From the NCBI GenBank assembly GCA_033064195.1, contig JARBJD010000021.1, forward strand, positions 310,001 through 374,000: a DNA stretch of 64,000 bases, read 5' to 3'. Positions 51,191 through 61,162 of the stretch are shown one piece after another. Source of the DNA: Blattamonas nauphoetae (taxonomy: Eukaryota; Preaxostyla; Oxymonadida). The notes beneath the pieces are model-generated. The model was not told the origin of the DNA, did no database searches, and worked only from the letters and a program-made list of their open reading frames with translations. Within the stretch, counting starts at the first letter, position 1, and every line of letters begins with the position of its first letter. A program made the translations under genes and the position numbers.

Positions 51191-51840
51191 TCGGCCTGTC
51201 TCATCCAACACAAGCCTTGTCCAGCAGTTTCAAAGACTCAGATCCAAATCTCAACCTGAACCTCTTTTTTCAGATCACTTCATATTGACAACTCCTTGTC
51301 GTCTCCCTCTTCTGGTTCGAGCTTTGATGGAGGTTAATGACATCTTCATCCATCCCACTCACGATTCATCTCCCGTCCACACTTCATGGACCTTCTCGAC
51401 ATTCACATTTTGACGTTTCTTAACTCGCCGAGCGAGTGACGAAGACAAACTAGTTTTGTCCGCACTTTCTCGCTCTTTTGTCATCACTCCGAAACATCGT
51501 GTCTTTTGTCTTTTCTTCTCCTCGCTTCATTGCCACTCGTTCCCACTTCATCTGTTTTCTGTTGCTGGATTCCAACCAACTCGTTGGAATACCTTTCCTC
51601 CCTCTGAACCCGAACATTTTACTGGCCGAACATCACTCCATCTCACGCCTCACCCCATTCACCCACCATCTCTTTCCTTCTTCTCAGAACACGTTGACTT
51701 CTCGGCATGACAGACGCACTTCTTACACTCTCTCTGGTTCAGTGCTCCTGTCATGCCGTCGAGGATCAGTTTTCCATCACTTTTTTATCTTTGTTCCTCG
51801 ACTCGTCTCATGACTTGACGAATTCGATGTCGCACCTTTG
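51191..51840. other. Intergenic stretch
   Basis: TC-rich DNA after the receptor B stop. The open frame at 51456-51813 has low-complexity, aromatic-rich translation and no motif. I see no gene. Confidence 0.5.
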
Positions 51841-52044
51841 CTCCTCCATTTCTCTGTGACCTTTCTGTTATTATCATCTTTCCACACAGTTAATGTCACT
51901 TCTTCTTCATTCTCGATCAATTCATCTTCTTTCGGTTCATTTAAGAAGCGAATAGGCACAACTGTTTTTATATTGGGCATGATCAGTTTTAAACACGATC
52001 GACGAATTCCATGTATCATCTCATCTTCTTCTCTTATTTCTCAG

Positions 52045-53053
52045 GTTGAATCGTCATTGCCCCTATACTCCATCGTCTGATCTCATAGACTCTGCCACAA
52101 ACTTCGTAGTGAACGTTCGAAAGTTTCTCGTCGAACCTGTTCAATATGATCCCAACGACAGGTGCTCTTCCCAAAGTGGGGAAGTTCAACTGCGGACTCG
52201 TCGCCATTTGACGAGAGAATCGAGCAGATTCCCGCAATACATCGAGGAATGGCTGAAAGGACGCACGTCGCCACTTATTTCTTGGCATACGGTGATCGTA
52301 GCCATGTTTAAGTGCCTGACAAACGGCTGGGCCGTATCTGATCAACGGTTCATCATTCTTTGGAACAAAATCAAGCCATATTGGGCGACTTTGATCACAT
52401 CGATTGAACCAATCCAGACCAATCTTGGCGAACAAAGTGAAGACCGTTCGACGCGTCATCAATGTCTCCATTGGCTTCTCCTCAAAATGGAAGATGCGGC
52501 CGACACTCTTCTTCAGCAAGGCTTTGCACACAAGCTCCTCCAACATCTGGTGTGGACAGAATCTGACACCTTTGTTACTTCGGATCTCCACATGCTTTTT
52601 ATTTGCCTCCGTGTTCGTCGGGTGCGTGCGAACCGTTTTCTTGTCCCACTTTTGGAGGAGGGAATGGAAGATCTGACCGAAATGACGATGAAGCATTCCA
52701 ACAAAGAAATTGCCAAAATTACCCAACAAGGATTTATTGACCATCCACTAAGCCCAAAACTGATTCCACTGGTACGTTTTCCGCAGTCATGCCAGCCTGT
52801 CGTCTCCGACAAATTTCCCAATTTCCATACGAACTGCTCAGAAGGTGAAACCTTAATCTGCTCCGATGAAGAACGCACTCCAATTGATGTCGAGAAAAAA
52901 GCTGAAGAACGAGCCATTAAGGGACGTTCTGACGAAGAAAGTGCTGAATCATCAAACGAGGATGATGAAGACGAAGAATATTCAGATGATGAAAGTAACC
53001 ACGTTCCAGATGATGACGAAGAATTGCCCATAACTTTCTCAGCTGAATGGTAA
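52045..53053 (+). CDS. Helical-repeat protein with acidic tail, copy 1
   Basis: No named family recognised. The exon begins after an acceptor (TTATTTCTCAG ends at 52044) and runs to the TAA at 53053; there is no plausible ATG at its head, so an upstream exon carries the start. The middle is helical with ARM/HEAT-like spacing (QCLHWLLLKMEDAADTLLQQGFAHKLLQHL; LVPLLEEGMEDLTEMTMKHS). The last 60 residues are Asp/Glu/Ser-rich and end in DDDEEL......SAEW. It is the left half of a tandem duplication; its neighbour is about 80% identical in the helical part. The upstream exon could not be placed: a conserved stretch at 51940-52010 is open but does not join in phase. Confidence 0.6.
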
Positions 53054-53334
53054 GAACTTATCGTTGCTCTAGTCGCACTAAACACCATCCACTCACGTCA
53101 TTTCACCACTTTTTACATTTCTGTTGTCAATTATTCCCAACTTGAGGAGATTAATTGGTCAACAATGTCCATTCAACTGAGTTTGAACTCCTCAGACTCT
53201 CCCTTTTGAGTTTATCTTCTTTCGATTCATTTGAGAAACGAATAGGCACAAAGGTTTTTATCCTGGGTAGGATCATTTTTAAACACGAACGACGAATTCC
53301 ATGTATCAACTCCTCTCCTTCTCATATTTCTCAG

Positions 53335-54412
53335 GTTCTCTCGTCATTGCCCTTCCACTCCATCGTCTGATCTTGTAGATGCAGCTACAAACTTTCTGGT
53401 GAACGTTCGAAAGTTTCTCGTCGAACCGGTTCAATATGATTACAACCGCAAGAATGAATGCCAAAGTGGAGAAGTCCAACTGCGTACTCGTCGCCATTTG
53501 ATGAGAGAATCACGGCTATTCCCACAATACATCGAGGAATGGATGAATGACATTCCGTCGACACGACTCTTCTGGCGTACAGTGATCACGGCCATGTTTA
53601 AGTGCTTAACTAACAGCTGGGCCGTATCTGATCAAAGGTTCATCATTCTTTGGAACAAAATCAAGCCTTATTGGGCGACTTTGATCACATCGATTGAGCC
53701 GACCCCAACCGATCTCGGCAACCGTGGCGAAGACTATTCAACCCGCCAACAATGTCTCCATTGGCTTCTTATCAAAATGGAAGATGCGGCCGACACTCTT
53801 CTTCAGCAGGGCTTCGCACACAAGCTGCTCCAACATCTGCTGTGGACAGTGTCTGACACGTTTGTTACTTCGGATCTGGACTTGCTTTTTATTTGCCTCC
53901 GTGTTCGTCGGGTGCGTGCGAACCATTTTCTTGTTCCACTTTTGGAGGAGGGAATGGAAGATCTGACCGAAATGACGATGAAGCATTCACACATAGGAAT
54001 TGCAGAAATCGCTCAACAAGGATTTATTGACCGCCCACTGAACCCGAAACTGATTCCAATGGCCTATTTTCCGCAGTCCAGCCAACCTGACGTCTCCCAC
54101 ACGTTCACCTATTTCTGTAAGAATCAAGACGAATGTGAATATTTGGTCTGCTCCTCAGAAGACGATGTTCCAATTGATGTCGAGGTGGAAGCCGAAGAAC
54201 GAACAATCAAAGGGCTGAAGGCTGAAAACAGCACACAAGAGGAGCTGACAACGGTGAGACGCGCCAGTAAAAGACGTTCTGACAACTTTGACGAAGAAAG
54301 TGTCGATTCATCCAACGAGGATGATGAATACGATGTAAATTTTTATGGTGATTACGATAACATTCCAGATGATGACGAGGAACTTCCCGACAATTCAACA
54401 GCTGAATGGTAA
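53335..54412 (+). CDS. Helical-repeat protein with acidic tail, copy 2
   Basis: Tandem paralogue of the gene at 52045-53053, with the same acceptor (CATATTTCTCAG ending at 53334) and the same phase. The core is shared (MFKCLTN.WAVSDQRFIILW, KMEDAADTLLQQGFAHKLLQHL, LVPLLEEGMEDLTEMTMKHS). It differs by a longer acidic linker with an extra TQEELTTVRRASKRRSDNF segment. Both copies keep open frames and the same C-terminal W, and they differ mostly by substitutions. This suggests that both are under some constraint. A role as a cytosolic or nuclear scaffold is only a guess from helical repeats plus an acidic tail. Confidence 0.6.
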
Positions 54413-56416
54413 GAACCAGTTCATGGTCCCGATCGCACTCTCCACCATGCACTCACGTCATTTCACCACTTTTTCGGATTCTGTTGTCAATTACAGTGGG
54501 GAAGGCAAAACTGCAACGCTGACAGAAGCGTCCTTTTTCCATTTTGCCTCCATTTCACGATTTTTATCCATATGATCGTTTCAGAAAATAAACGCTGAGA
54601 AACAATCTTGTTGACGTGACGAGAAAAAGAAACAACATGGTTTGATCTTCCAATCATTCTCCTCCAATCGCGTCCAGTCGCTCTTCCTTTCACAGTTTGA
54701 CTTAATACACTCTTTCAAACTGTTTTTCAAATTTCTTCCACAATCAGACAAGCTATTCAGCCAGATTCGACAATTGTTACTGTTCAGCCAATTCAAGGTG
54801 TTTATTGTTTTTGTGTTCATCTTTGTTTTGAACATCTGACAACAATCCTGCTATTCTCAGAATTTCTCTCTCACCAGACAAGAATAGCAGTCAAGCTGAA
54901 GTGAACACGACTCATGCCGACAGTTCCCATCAAGTTGCTTTTCGATGGAACCAAACAAAACTCCACGTTTTCATGGTATGTCCTCACTTTTTCTCACCAC
55001 TTTTGTACTGAATGTTTTCCTCTCACCTTTCTCTTGCCCTGCTTTCTTTCTCTCTCTCAACTATAGCTGAAATTGTTCCTGCTTTGACACATCTCGAAAC
55101 TATTTCTGTCGGAAATATGTCTCACAGTCGAATCAGATAATTTTGAGGATCACCCCGGACGTCACAGAAGAGTTTTCTGTGCGAACAGGAAAAAACAGGA
55201 TCTTTCGATATTCGAGTCAATTGACCTTTCAGCTCCGAATCCTGACTCAAGCATACCTTGTCTGAGATTATTCTGTCATTCAATTGTCAAACTCCGTTTT
55301 GAAAGCAGAAAAGGCAACTTCAAAAATACAGCGACTGTTTCACACTCTTAAACTCGAAAGAAGGGACAAAATAGCGAGATATGTGAGAAAGATACCAATT
55401 TACATTTGTCCGTTTCTTCTTTTTAATCCATTCAAAAGGATAATGCCATTGTGGATTCTCACTTTTAACTTTTCCCCCTTTTCTCAGTTTATCTCTCCAT
55501 TTCGACATTTATTTTACTTTTATCTGTATTCTTACCGAAATTGTTTGCGTAAGTCGAATTGAGCAATAAAAACGAGTTTATCCGACTGAGATCCGATCTC
55601 ACCCCAAGTGGTCATTTTGGGTCCTCACAGACCAACCAGGCTGTTTTGACAGCGAGCGTCTAAAGGAGCACTTACCAACTCTCCAAGGAAGAAAATAAAC
55701 ACAGTATGGTCTCCCTAGCTTTCTCATGTGGGCGTTGCAGTTTAATCTTCCGCACTGTATTCCTAACTTGAGGAGATCAATTGTTGTGATGTTGTTCAAA
55801 GTTGAGTTTGAGCATAAAAAGCGTTGATGAGAAAGAAAGGCGAATGAAAGGATGATCAGTTGTTCTGAGATGAAATGTGAGAAGAGTGATGTGACGATGT
55901 TGTTGATGCAAAATGTGTGATGGATGCAGAAAGCGCAACAAAAACAGCAGAACCAATCTTTCAAGCTGAAAAGAATGACGAACCAATCGAAACAAAAGCT
56001 AACAAAAAATGCGAATAAATTGAACCTAGAAGAAACGAAGGCAACGAGAGTCAAGGGAAGACGAATTGTGACAAAGTGGAAGTGATATGGTGGAGAAATG
56101 AGATATAGATCATGAAATGTGACGAATCGGAGATGAGAAACGAAAGTGATGTGTGTTCGTGGTTCAGGACAACTGTTTGGAGCGAAATTGAAATGATAAC
56201 AGACATTGGGAGTTGAGAGAAACAAGAAGCTTGATAAATGAATGGAGATGACGAAATGATATCACTGTTGGTTAGATAGAAATGATGAGTGGATGGTGAA
56301 TCATGAATACGAATGAAATTGTGTGAAGGAAGTACTGACGATTGAGAACGAAAGTTGAAATGCCGGTAAGAAAAAGGAAGAAGGGTGGATTGTTGAGAGT
56401 GAAAAGAAGAAAGTGG
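54413..56416. other. 2 kb intergenic region between convergent genes
   Basis: The first 80 bases repeat the 3' flank of copy 1 of the duplicated pair. Beyond that I see no gene. The minus-strand open frame at 55599-56225 is Phe/His/Ser-rich because the + strand there is purine-rich (55780-56400), and it has no motif. A short inverted repeat (CTGCTATTCT / AGAATAGCAG) lies near 54850-54895. Confidence 0.5.
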
Positions 56417-58321
56417 CTAGGAATCAGAGCAGTTCGAAGGGAGAGGCAGAAAGTCCTTTTTCGGGTTGATCATTTCGTTCAGCTCGGTCAGTGTTGGTCG
56501 TTCATCAGGATTTATTGAGATGCATTGCGAAATCGCGTCCTTCATCACAGAGTCTTTGATTCCTTCCATCTTCAGCGTCGATCCAACTCCCAACTGCCGT
56601 TGAGCGTTCACAGCATCAACTTCCCCGAAGGGCACAAGACCAGTCTCCATTTCCCACAAGATCAGGCCAAGACTAAAAACTGCCGCCTTCGAATAATCAA
56701 TCGCTTTCTCTGAACCTTTCGAGTTCTGGGCATTCTCTTCGTCCAGTTCAGGTGCACTCCATCGCTTCTGTCCAAGCAATGTCGCTTCCTTGTTCTGCTC
56801 GTTCTCCCCAAGTGTTGTTCCATCTGAGTTGATGTTCAGGAACACGTTGTTCGCAAAGTCAACCATCACAACATGCGACGACAGCTTCGTCAGAATCGGC
56901 GCGTGCTTGTCTGTCTCCCAAATCTTCTGAATCCCACGAAGAAGCTGCCGCCGAACCGATTCCGTCGTCAGTGCCACCTTCCTCCCTTGTTCAGTGTGAA
57001 GGCGAGCGTAGAGTGTGTCCTGCTTCCGCACAACTGCCATTTCCATCTTTCCATGACATGCCAGCGCTTCTATGCACTGTGCGAAAGGTGCTGTAAGGTT
57101 CGAATCACTCAAGACAGCTGGCATCTGAGTATTCTGGTCTTCCGCACCGATTCGTTTCGAGTTGAGAGTGGTCAGAGCGCTGTTCGGAGGATGTGGCGGT
57201 GTGTGGATGAGTTCATCCATCTTTTCGTCTTCGATTGGTTCAGTTGGTTCCATTTCAGTTGTGTTTGATGGCTTCTTCTGTTTTCTTCGACGGCAGAGAA
57301 CAAAAAGAATGATTCCGACGATGAGGAGAAGAGATAGAACAACAATCAGCGGGATCAGCCATGGGAGTGTCTTCTTCATCTCGTTTGCCAGTGCCATCTT
57401 CGCACTCAGCTTCATTTCGAAGGAGTCGGTTGTGTGGTGTCCTCCAAACGAGATCCGACCAAGCCATTCAGGAGTGTCCGACAGAGAAGAGAGGCGAGTC
57501 GTTGGAATCACAAGAGACAGTGATGTCTCGTTCCATTCTGATGCAATCTCAGAAAGAGGAATCAAGACACGGTTTGTTGACGATTTCTCATTCTCAAACA
57601 CTTCCAGCGAAAGCCCACAAGGAATCAGCGTCGTCCCAACAATCAAAACGTCATATTTCTTCTCTTTCTTGTTCAGAGTGCTCGAACTCAAATTCGAATC
57701 CAGCGTCGGTTCAAAGAACAGTTTTCGTTCTTCTCCAACAACTCCCTCCACCACACATTCTTCATCCCCACTCACCCATCCATTCTTCTCTTCTCCAGTT
57801 CCCACAGCCGACGTCTCAAAACTGATCCGACTCGACCCAACACATCTGATGTTCTGACGAGCCGAGGGGAACAAACCAGTCGAGATACCATTGTTCGTCA
57901 GGATCGCTTGTTGGAACGTGACTATGCTGTTCCGAGCATGGATCGCTCCCTGCCGAAGATGAGAGAACGTCGTCCACGACACCTCGCAGTTGACGTCTTC
58001 CAGCTCAACCGCTCCACTCTCCCAAACACACAGTTTCTCGTTCTCGTTTTGATCCTCGTTCAGCGCTGTTTCTGATCCTTTGAATGAACTTTGGGTGATC
58101 GTGAGTGTCCATCGTCGAGTTGGAGTCCCTTTCGCGGTGAAGAATGTGACATCGTTGAGATCAGCGAGTTTGACGATTGAATGGTTGCTGATTCCAGCTC
58201 GACGAGATCGATCAGACTTGATGAGTATTGCAGTTCTGAGATTACGATGCTTTCGATTGTTGCAATTCCTCCCGTCGCTGAGAGGAGAGAGAAGGCAATG
58301 GGAGAGGAGGAGACGAACCAA
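56417..58321 (-). CDS. Receptor C, C-terminal part: membrane helix and truncated kinase-like tail
   Basis: Carries the end of the beta-helix ectodomain (QGAIHARNSIVTFQQA), the family juxtamembrane motif GTTLIPCGLSLEV, and a membrane helix around residues 333-356 (LPWLIPLIVVLSLLLIVGII) followed by CRRRKQKK. A tail of about 270 residues contains DTLYARLH, LSSHVVMVD and a kinase C-lobe (RWSAPELD, AAVFSLGLILWEMETGLVPFGEVDAVNAQRQ, NPDERPTL) with no N-lobe, HRD or DFG. The tail is closer to receptor B than to A. The first 50 or so residues of this open frame are probably out of frame; the true join with the middle part lies near 58170, where the other frame carries the beta-helix sequence. Stop is TAG. 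Confidence 0.8.
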   Translation of the reverse strand: MVRLLLSHCLLSPLSDGRNCNNRKHRNLRTAILIKSDRSRRAGISNHSIVKLADLNDVTFFTAKGTPTRRWTLTITQSSFKGSETALNEDQNENEKLCVWESGAVELEDVNCEVSWTTFSHLRQGAIHARNSIVTFQQAILTNNGISTGLFPSARQNIRCVGSSRISFETSAVGTGEEKNGWVSGDEECVVEGVVGEERKLFFEPTLDSNLSSSTLNKKEKKYDVLIVGTTLIPCGLSLEVFENEKSSTNRVLIPLSEIASEWNETSLSLVIPTTRLSSLSDTPEWLGRISFGGHHTTDSFEMKLSAKMALANEMKKTLPWLIPLIVVLSLLLIVGIILFVLCRRRKQKKPSNTTEMEPTEPIEDEKMDELIHTPPHPPNSALTTLNSKRIGAEDQNTQMPAVLSDSNLTAPFAQCIEALACHGKMEMAVVRKQDTLYARLHTEQGRKVALTTESVRRQLLRGIQKIWETDKHAPILTKLSSHVVMVDFANNVFLNINSDGTTLGENEQNKEATLLGQKRWSAPELDEENAQNSKGSEKAIDYSKAAVFSLGLILWEMETGLVPFGEVDAVNAQRQLGVGSTLKMEGIKDSVMKDAISQCISINPDERPTLTELNEMINPKKDFLPLPSNCSDS

Positions 58322-61101
58322 CAGTTGTCAATTTTGAATTCTCCGCCAAGTGACTTCATCAGCGAGTTGGAGTCCAGCGATGGCGGGAGAGAGAAGGAGA
58401 GGCGAGAGAGGGTCAGGAATGGTGCTTGGTCCCCATCGGGACTGTTCACAATCACTCCTTCCTTTCCAACTTCAATCGTGCTTTTCGATGATGACGATTG
58501 GACAGTTGTTCGTTTCGTTTCAGGATCAAACACTCCATCCAAAAATGAAGTTGCCACAACTGTGATAGTGCATGGTTGGTTTCCTGCAATATTCTTGCCC
58601 GCTCGAACGAGGCCTCGACAACTCCATTTTCCTTCCCCACACCCAACCATGTCCTTCCCAGACACTCCCGTTTCGATCGTCGTGTTCGTGAAGTGAGTCA
58701 GAACAACACGCAGTGGAACCTCTCTCCAGACGCTTGCTGCAACTTCTCCAGTGTCAATTCCCACGTTCAGTGTGTCCGACGGGGTCAGAAACGAGAAACC
58801 AGTCCATTTTGAAACATCCGTTCCTTCCAGGTTCCTTCCTGTCAAAACAATTCGTGTCGTTTCCTCTTTTTCTGTCTGATTGCATTCCACGAACTTCAAA
58901 TCATTCACTGAAACTGACGCTGACATGTCGAAGACCATCAACGCCTCCACACCCTCTCCGAGTCGCATTCGCTGAAACGTCAAGTCGTCAATGATAACAG
59001 TGGGAGAGGCAGAGGGTGAAGTGGACGGTGAGACAAGCACGAACGGCGCTCTCGCTTCGAAGATGTCATCGACACCAAAATTACCCTCGCCACCTTCGAG
59101 TGTGAAGATCGTGCTCTTCAGAGTCAGTGTTCCATCCACAACCTCAAACAGGGCGAGATCGGTCAACATGCGTGGATCAGTTGCAGGATCATACCAGAAT
59201 TCACATTGCTCGACAAGTCCTTCAGCTGAAGCGTCTGTCAGCAGCAGCATCTGAGCTGAGCATCGAAACAGAAAGACGAGATCATGAAACTCCACTCTCG
59301 CGTCTGCCCCAATCTCCAGAACGGGATCTTCCAGAGGTCTGCCACCATCACGGTTGACGTACACGGGATCAGCGTTTCCTGTTTCAGGATTGGGAATGAA
59401 GCTGAAGAACTGATCAGTGCAATATCCGCGTTCGCTGAGATAAAACGATTTTTGAATGCCGATTTCTGTTTTGAGATTGTTCCCATCTTCGTCTTTGTGG
59501 TGGACATATTGTGCGATCTCGAAGAAATGACTGACATTCTCATCGATGAGTGGAGAAATGATGTCGGAAGAACGACCTTCCAACGTAATCTTCGGAAACG
59601 GCAGGTTGAACGAGCGAGGAGGATTCGATGCAGCGATGTGAACATGACACAATTTAGAGAAGTCGGTGGACTGTCGGCTCATCGAATGACACCAAGTCTG
59701 GATAAACTCAATATACGTTTCAAGGTCTTCGTATGTGAAATCCGCTCCGAAATAAACGTCAGTCCCGAGTCCTTCAGCATTCCAATTGTTGAAGCCAATA
59801 TCACTCAACGGGAAGTTGTCGAGGCGACAGTGTCCATCTACGAACAGCCCTCCGCCTTGTTCAGCGATGCAGTTCTCGAAAGCGTGTGTCCGATAGTTCT
59901 GTTCGAAGTGGTCGTATGTGTACATTCCTTTGATTGAAACAGTGCTCCCATCACCAAAAAACACGAACAACCCTCCACCGCGACGAGCTGTGCAGTTGAC
60001 ACACTCCATTCGGATTGAGAGGATCGCAGCGGCTGTCTCGAGGATGAACTTTGCTGCCCCTCCATCTTCTTTCGCAGAGCATGCGATGAAGTGGGCATTA
60101 GCAATGCTGACATGGTTCATTTCTTCGACGAAGATCGCTCCACCCGATTGTGCTGAACAATTCACGAAAAACATGTCGTGTATGATGATTGACTGGTAAT
60201 TCTTGGATGAGATGAAAGCACCATTTCCTGTTGTGGTGAGGTTGACTGCGCTCGACATGAGTGAGCCGGAACTTTCTGAGGACGACTCGTAATACCCGCC
60301 GTTCAGTTCGATGCACGAATGGCTCCCAAAATTCATGTCACGAAAGTGAGTCGCGTAGAGAGAGACCATACCTTGTGACAGGATGAAAGGACGATGGACA
60401 GATCCTTCGTCTCCCACAACGATGTAGGCCCACAGAGCGAGACGGCTTTCCCCGTCAGCAACAAAGAACATTGGTGCTGTGTTGTGTGAATCGACCAGAA
60501 CAACCAGAGTATATAAGTCGAGATTTCCGCCATTCTTCATCAAAACGAGAGGGACATCCTCTGAGACGGCTTGTTCCAGTTGCCAGCCAGCGTATTTGGT
60601 GGTGGAGTGACCTCCATTAAAAGTGATTGATTTCTTGTCGAGTTCGAACGGTTTTTGGATAAGTGGGGTGTCCAGAACATACCGAAAAGTGAGATTAAGA
60701 GTCGTGGACGGCGTCATCCGGTTCAGAAGAGCGCCGAGATCGAGATCAGATGGGTGAATCATCGGTGGACCATAGAGCATCTGTGCAGCAAAGCCTGGAA
60801 ATGAACAAATATCGAACTCAGGCGGGTACTGTATGCAGGCATCAGCTGTTTCAATCGCATCTCCATTCCTCCATCCAAAATGAGGGCCGAGTCCAAAATG
60901 ACCGCTGTTGGCGAGGACGGTTTCACATTCTTCTTTCGAGAGGCCGTCAAACATAATGTCGGTTGGGGCATTGTCAGCACCGCGATTTGAAAGACAACAG
61001 AGATTCACATTGTGGAGTGGATCAGTTGATGAAGAAACGATGCGAATTGAGCCGACTTCGCCATTCTCCGAGCAGCAGCGATGGAAGAAAGGGAAATGCA
61101 A
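58060..61101 (-). CDS. Receptor C, middle part: beta-helix ectodomain
   Basis: About 1,000 residues of beta-helix-type sequence with rungs such as FFVNCSAQSGGAIFVEE, FIACSAKEDGGAAKF and CVNCTARRGGGLFV, and a module start CGEGKWSCRGL near the C-terminal end. The open frame extends upstream of its first usable start codon (TSFTDINSTGSGPAAIDIE in frame), so this is not a real N-terminus but the continuation of the 61163-63412 part after a frame change near 61180. The last 50 residues or so are probably out of frame. I find no donor/acceptor pair at either join that fits the introns seen elsewhere in the window. Confidence 0.7.
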   Translation of the reverse strand: MHFPFFHRCCSENGEVGSIRIVSSSTDPLHNVNLCCLSNRGADNAPTDIMFDGLSKEECETVLANSGHFGLGPHFGWRNGDAIETADACIQYPPEFDICSFPGFAAQMLYGPPMIHPSDLDLGALLNRMTPSTTLNLTFRYVLDTPLIQKPFELDKKSITFNGGHSTTKYAGWQLEQAVSEDVPLVLMKNGGNLDLYTLVVLVDSHNTAPMFFVADGESRLALWAYIVVGDEGSVHRPFILSQGMVSLYATHFRDMNFGSHSCIELNGGYYESSSESSGSLMSSAVNLTTTGNGAFISSKNYQSIIIHDMFFVNCSAQSGGAIFVEEMNHVSIANAHFIACSAKEDGGAAKFILETAAAILSIRMECVNCTARRGGGLFVFFGDGSTVSIKGMYTYDHFEQNYRTHAFENCIAEQGGGLFVDGHCRLDNFPLSDIGFNNWNAEGLGTDVYFGADFTYEDLETYIEFIQTWCHSMSRQSTDFSKLCHVHIAASNPPRSFNLPFPKITLEGRSSDIISPLIDENVSHFFEIAQYVHHKDEDGNNLKTEIGIQKSFYLSERGYCTDQFFSFIPNPETGNADPVYVNRDGGRPLEDPVLEIGADARVEFHDLVFLFRCSAQMLLLTDASAEGLVEQCEFWYDPATDPRMLTDLALFEVVDGTLTLKSTIFTLEGGEGNFGVDDIFEARAPFVLVSPSTSPSASPTVIIDDLTFQRMRLGEGVEALMVFDMSASVSVNDLKFVECNQTEKEETTRIVLTGRNLEGTDVSKWTGFSFLTPSDTLNVGIDTGEVAASVWREVPLRVVLTHFTNTTIETGVSGKDMVGCGEGKWSCRGLVRAGKNIAGNQPCTITVVATSFLDGVFDPETKRTTVQSSSSKSTIEVGKEGVIVNSPDGDQAPFLTLSRLSFSLPPSLDSNSLMKSLGGEFKIDNCWFVSSSPIAFSLLSATGGIATIESIVISELQYSSSLIDLVELESATIQSSNSLISTMSHSSPRKGLQLDDGHSRSPKVHSKDQKQR

Positions 61102-61162
61102 ATTGACCGACTTTGGTGATTCGATGTCGATTGCAGCGGGTCCTGAGCCAGTGGAGTTGATG

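Noticed and set aside
51945-52044. A 32-base intron with donor GTATCA joining the conserved stretch at 51940-52010 to the duplicated gene
   Set aside because: The splice gives an immediate stop in copy 1 and loses the conserved frame in copy 2.
55599-56225. 208-codon open frame on the minus strand
   Set aside because: Phe/His/Ser-rich translation of the complement of purine-rich DNA; no motif, no repeat relation and no upstream support.
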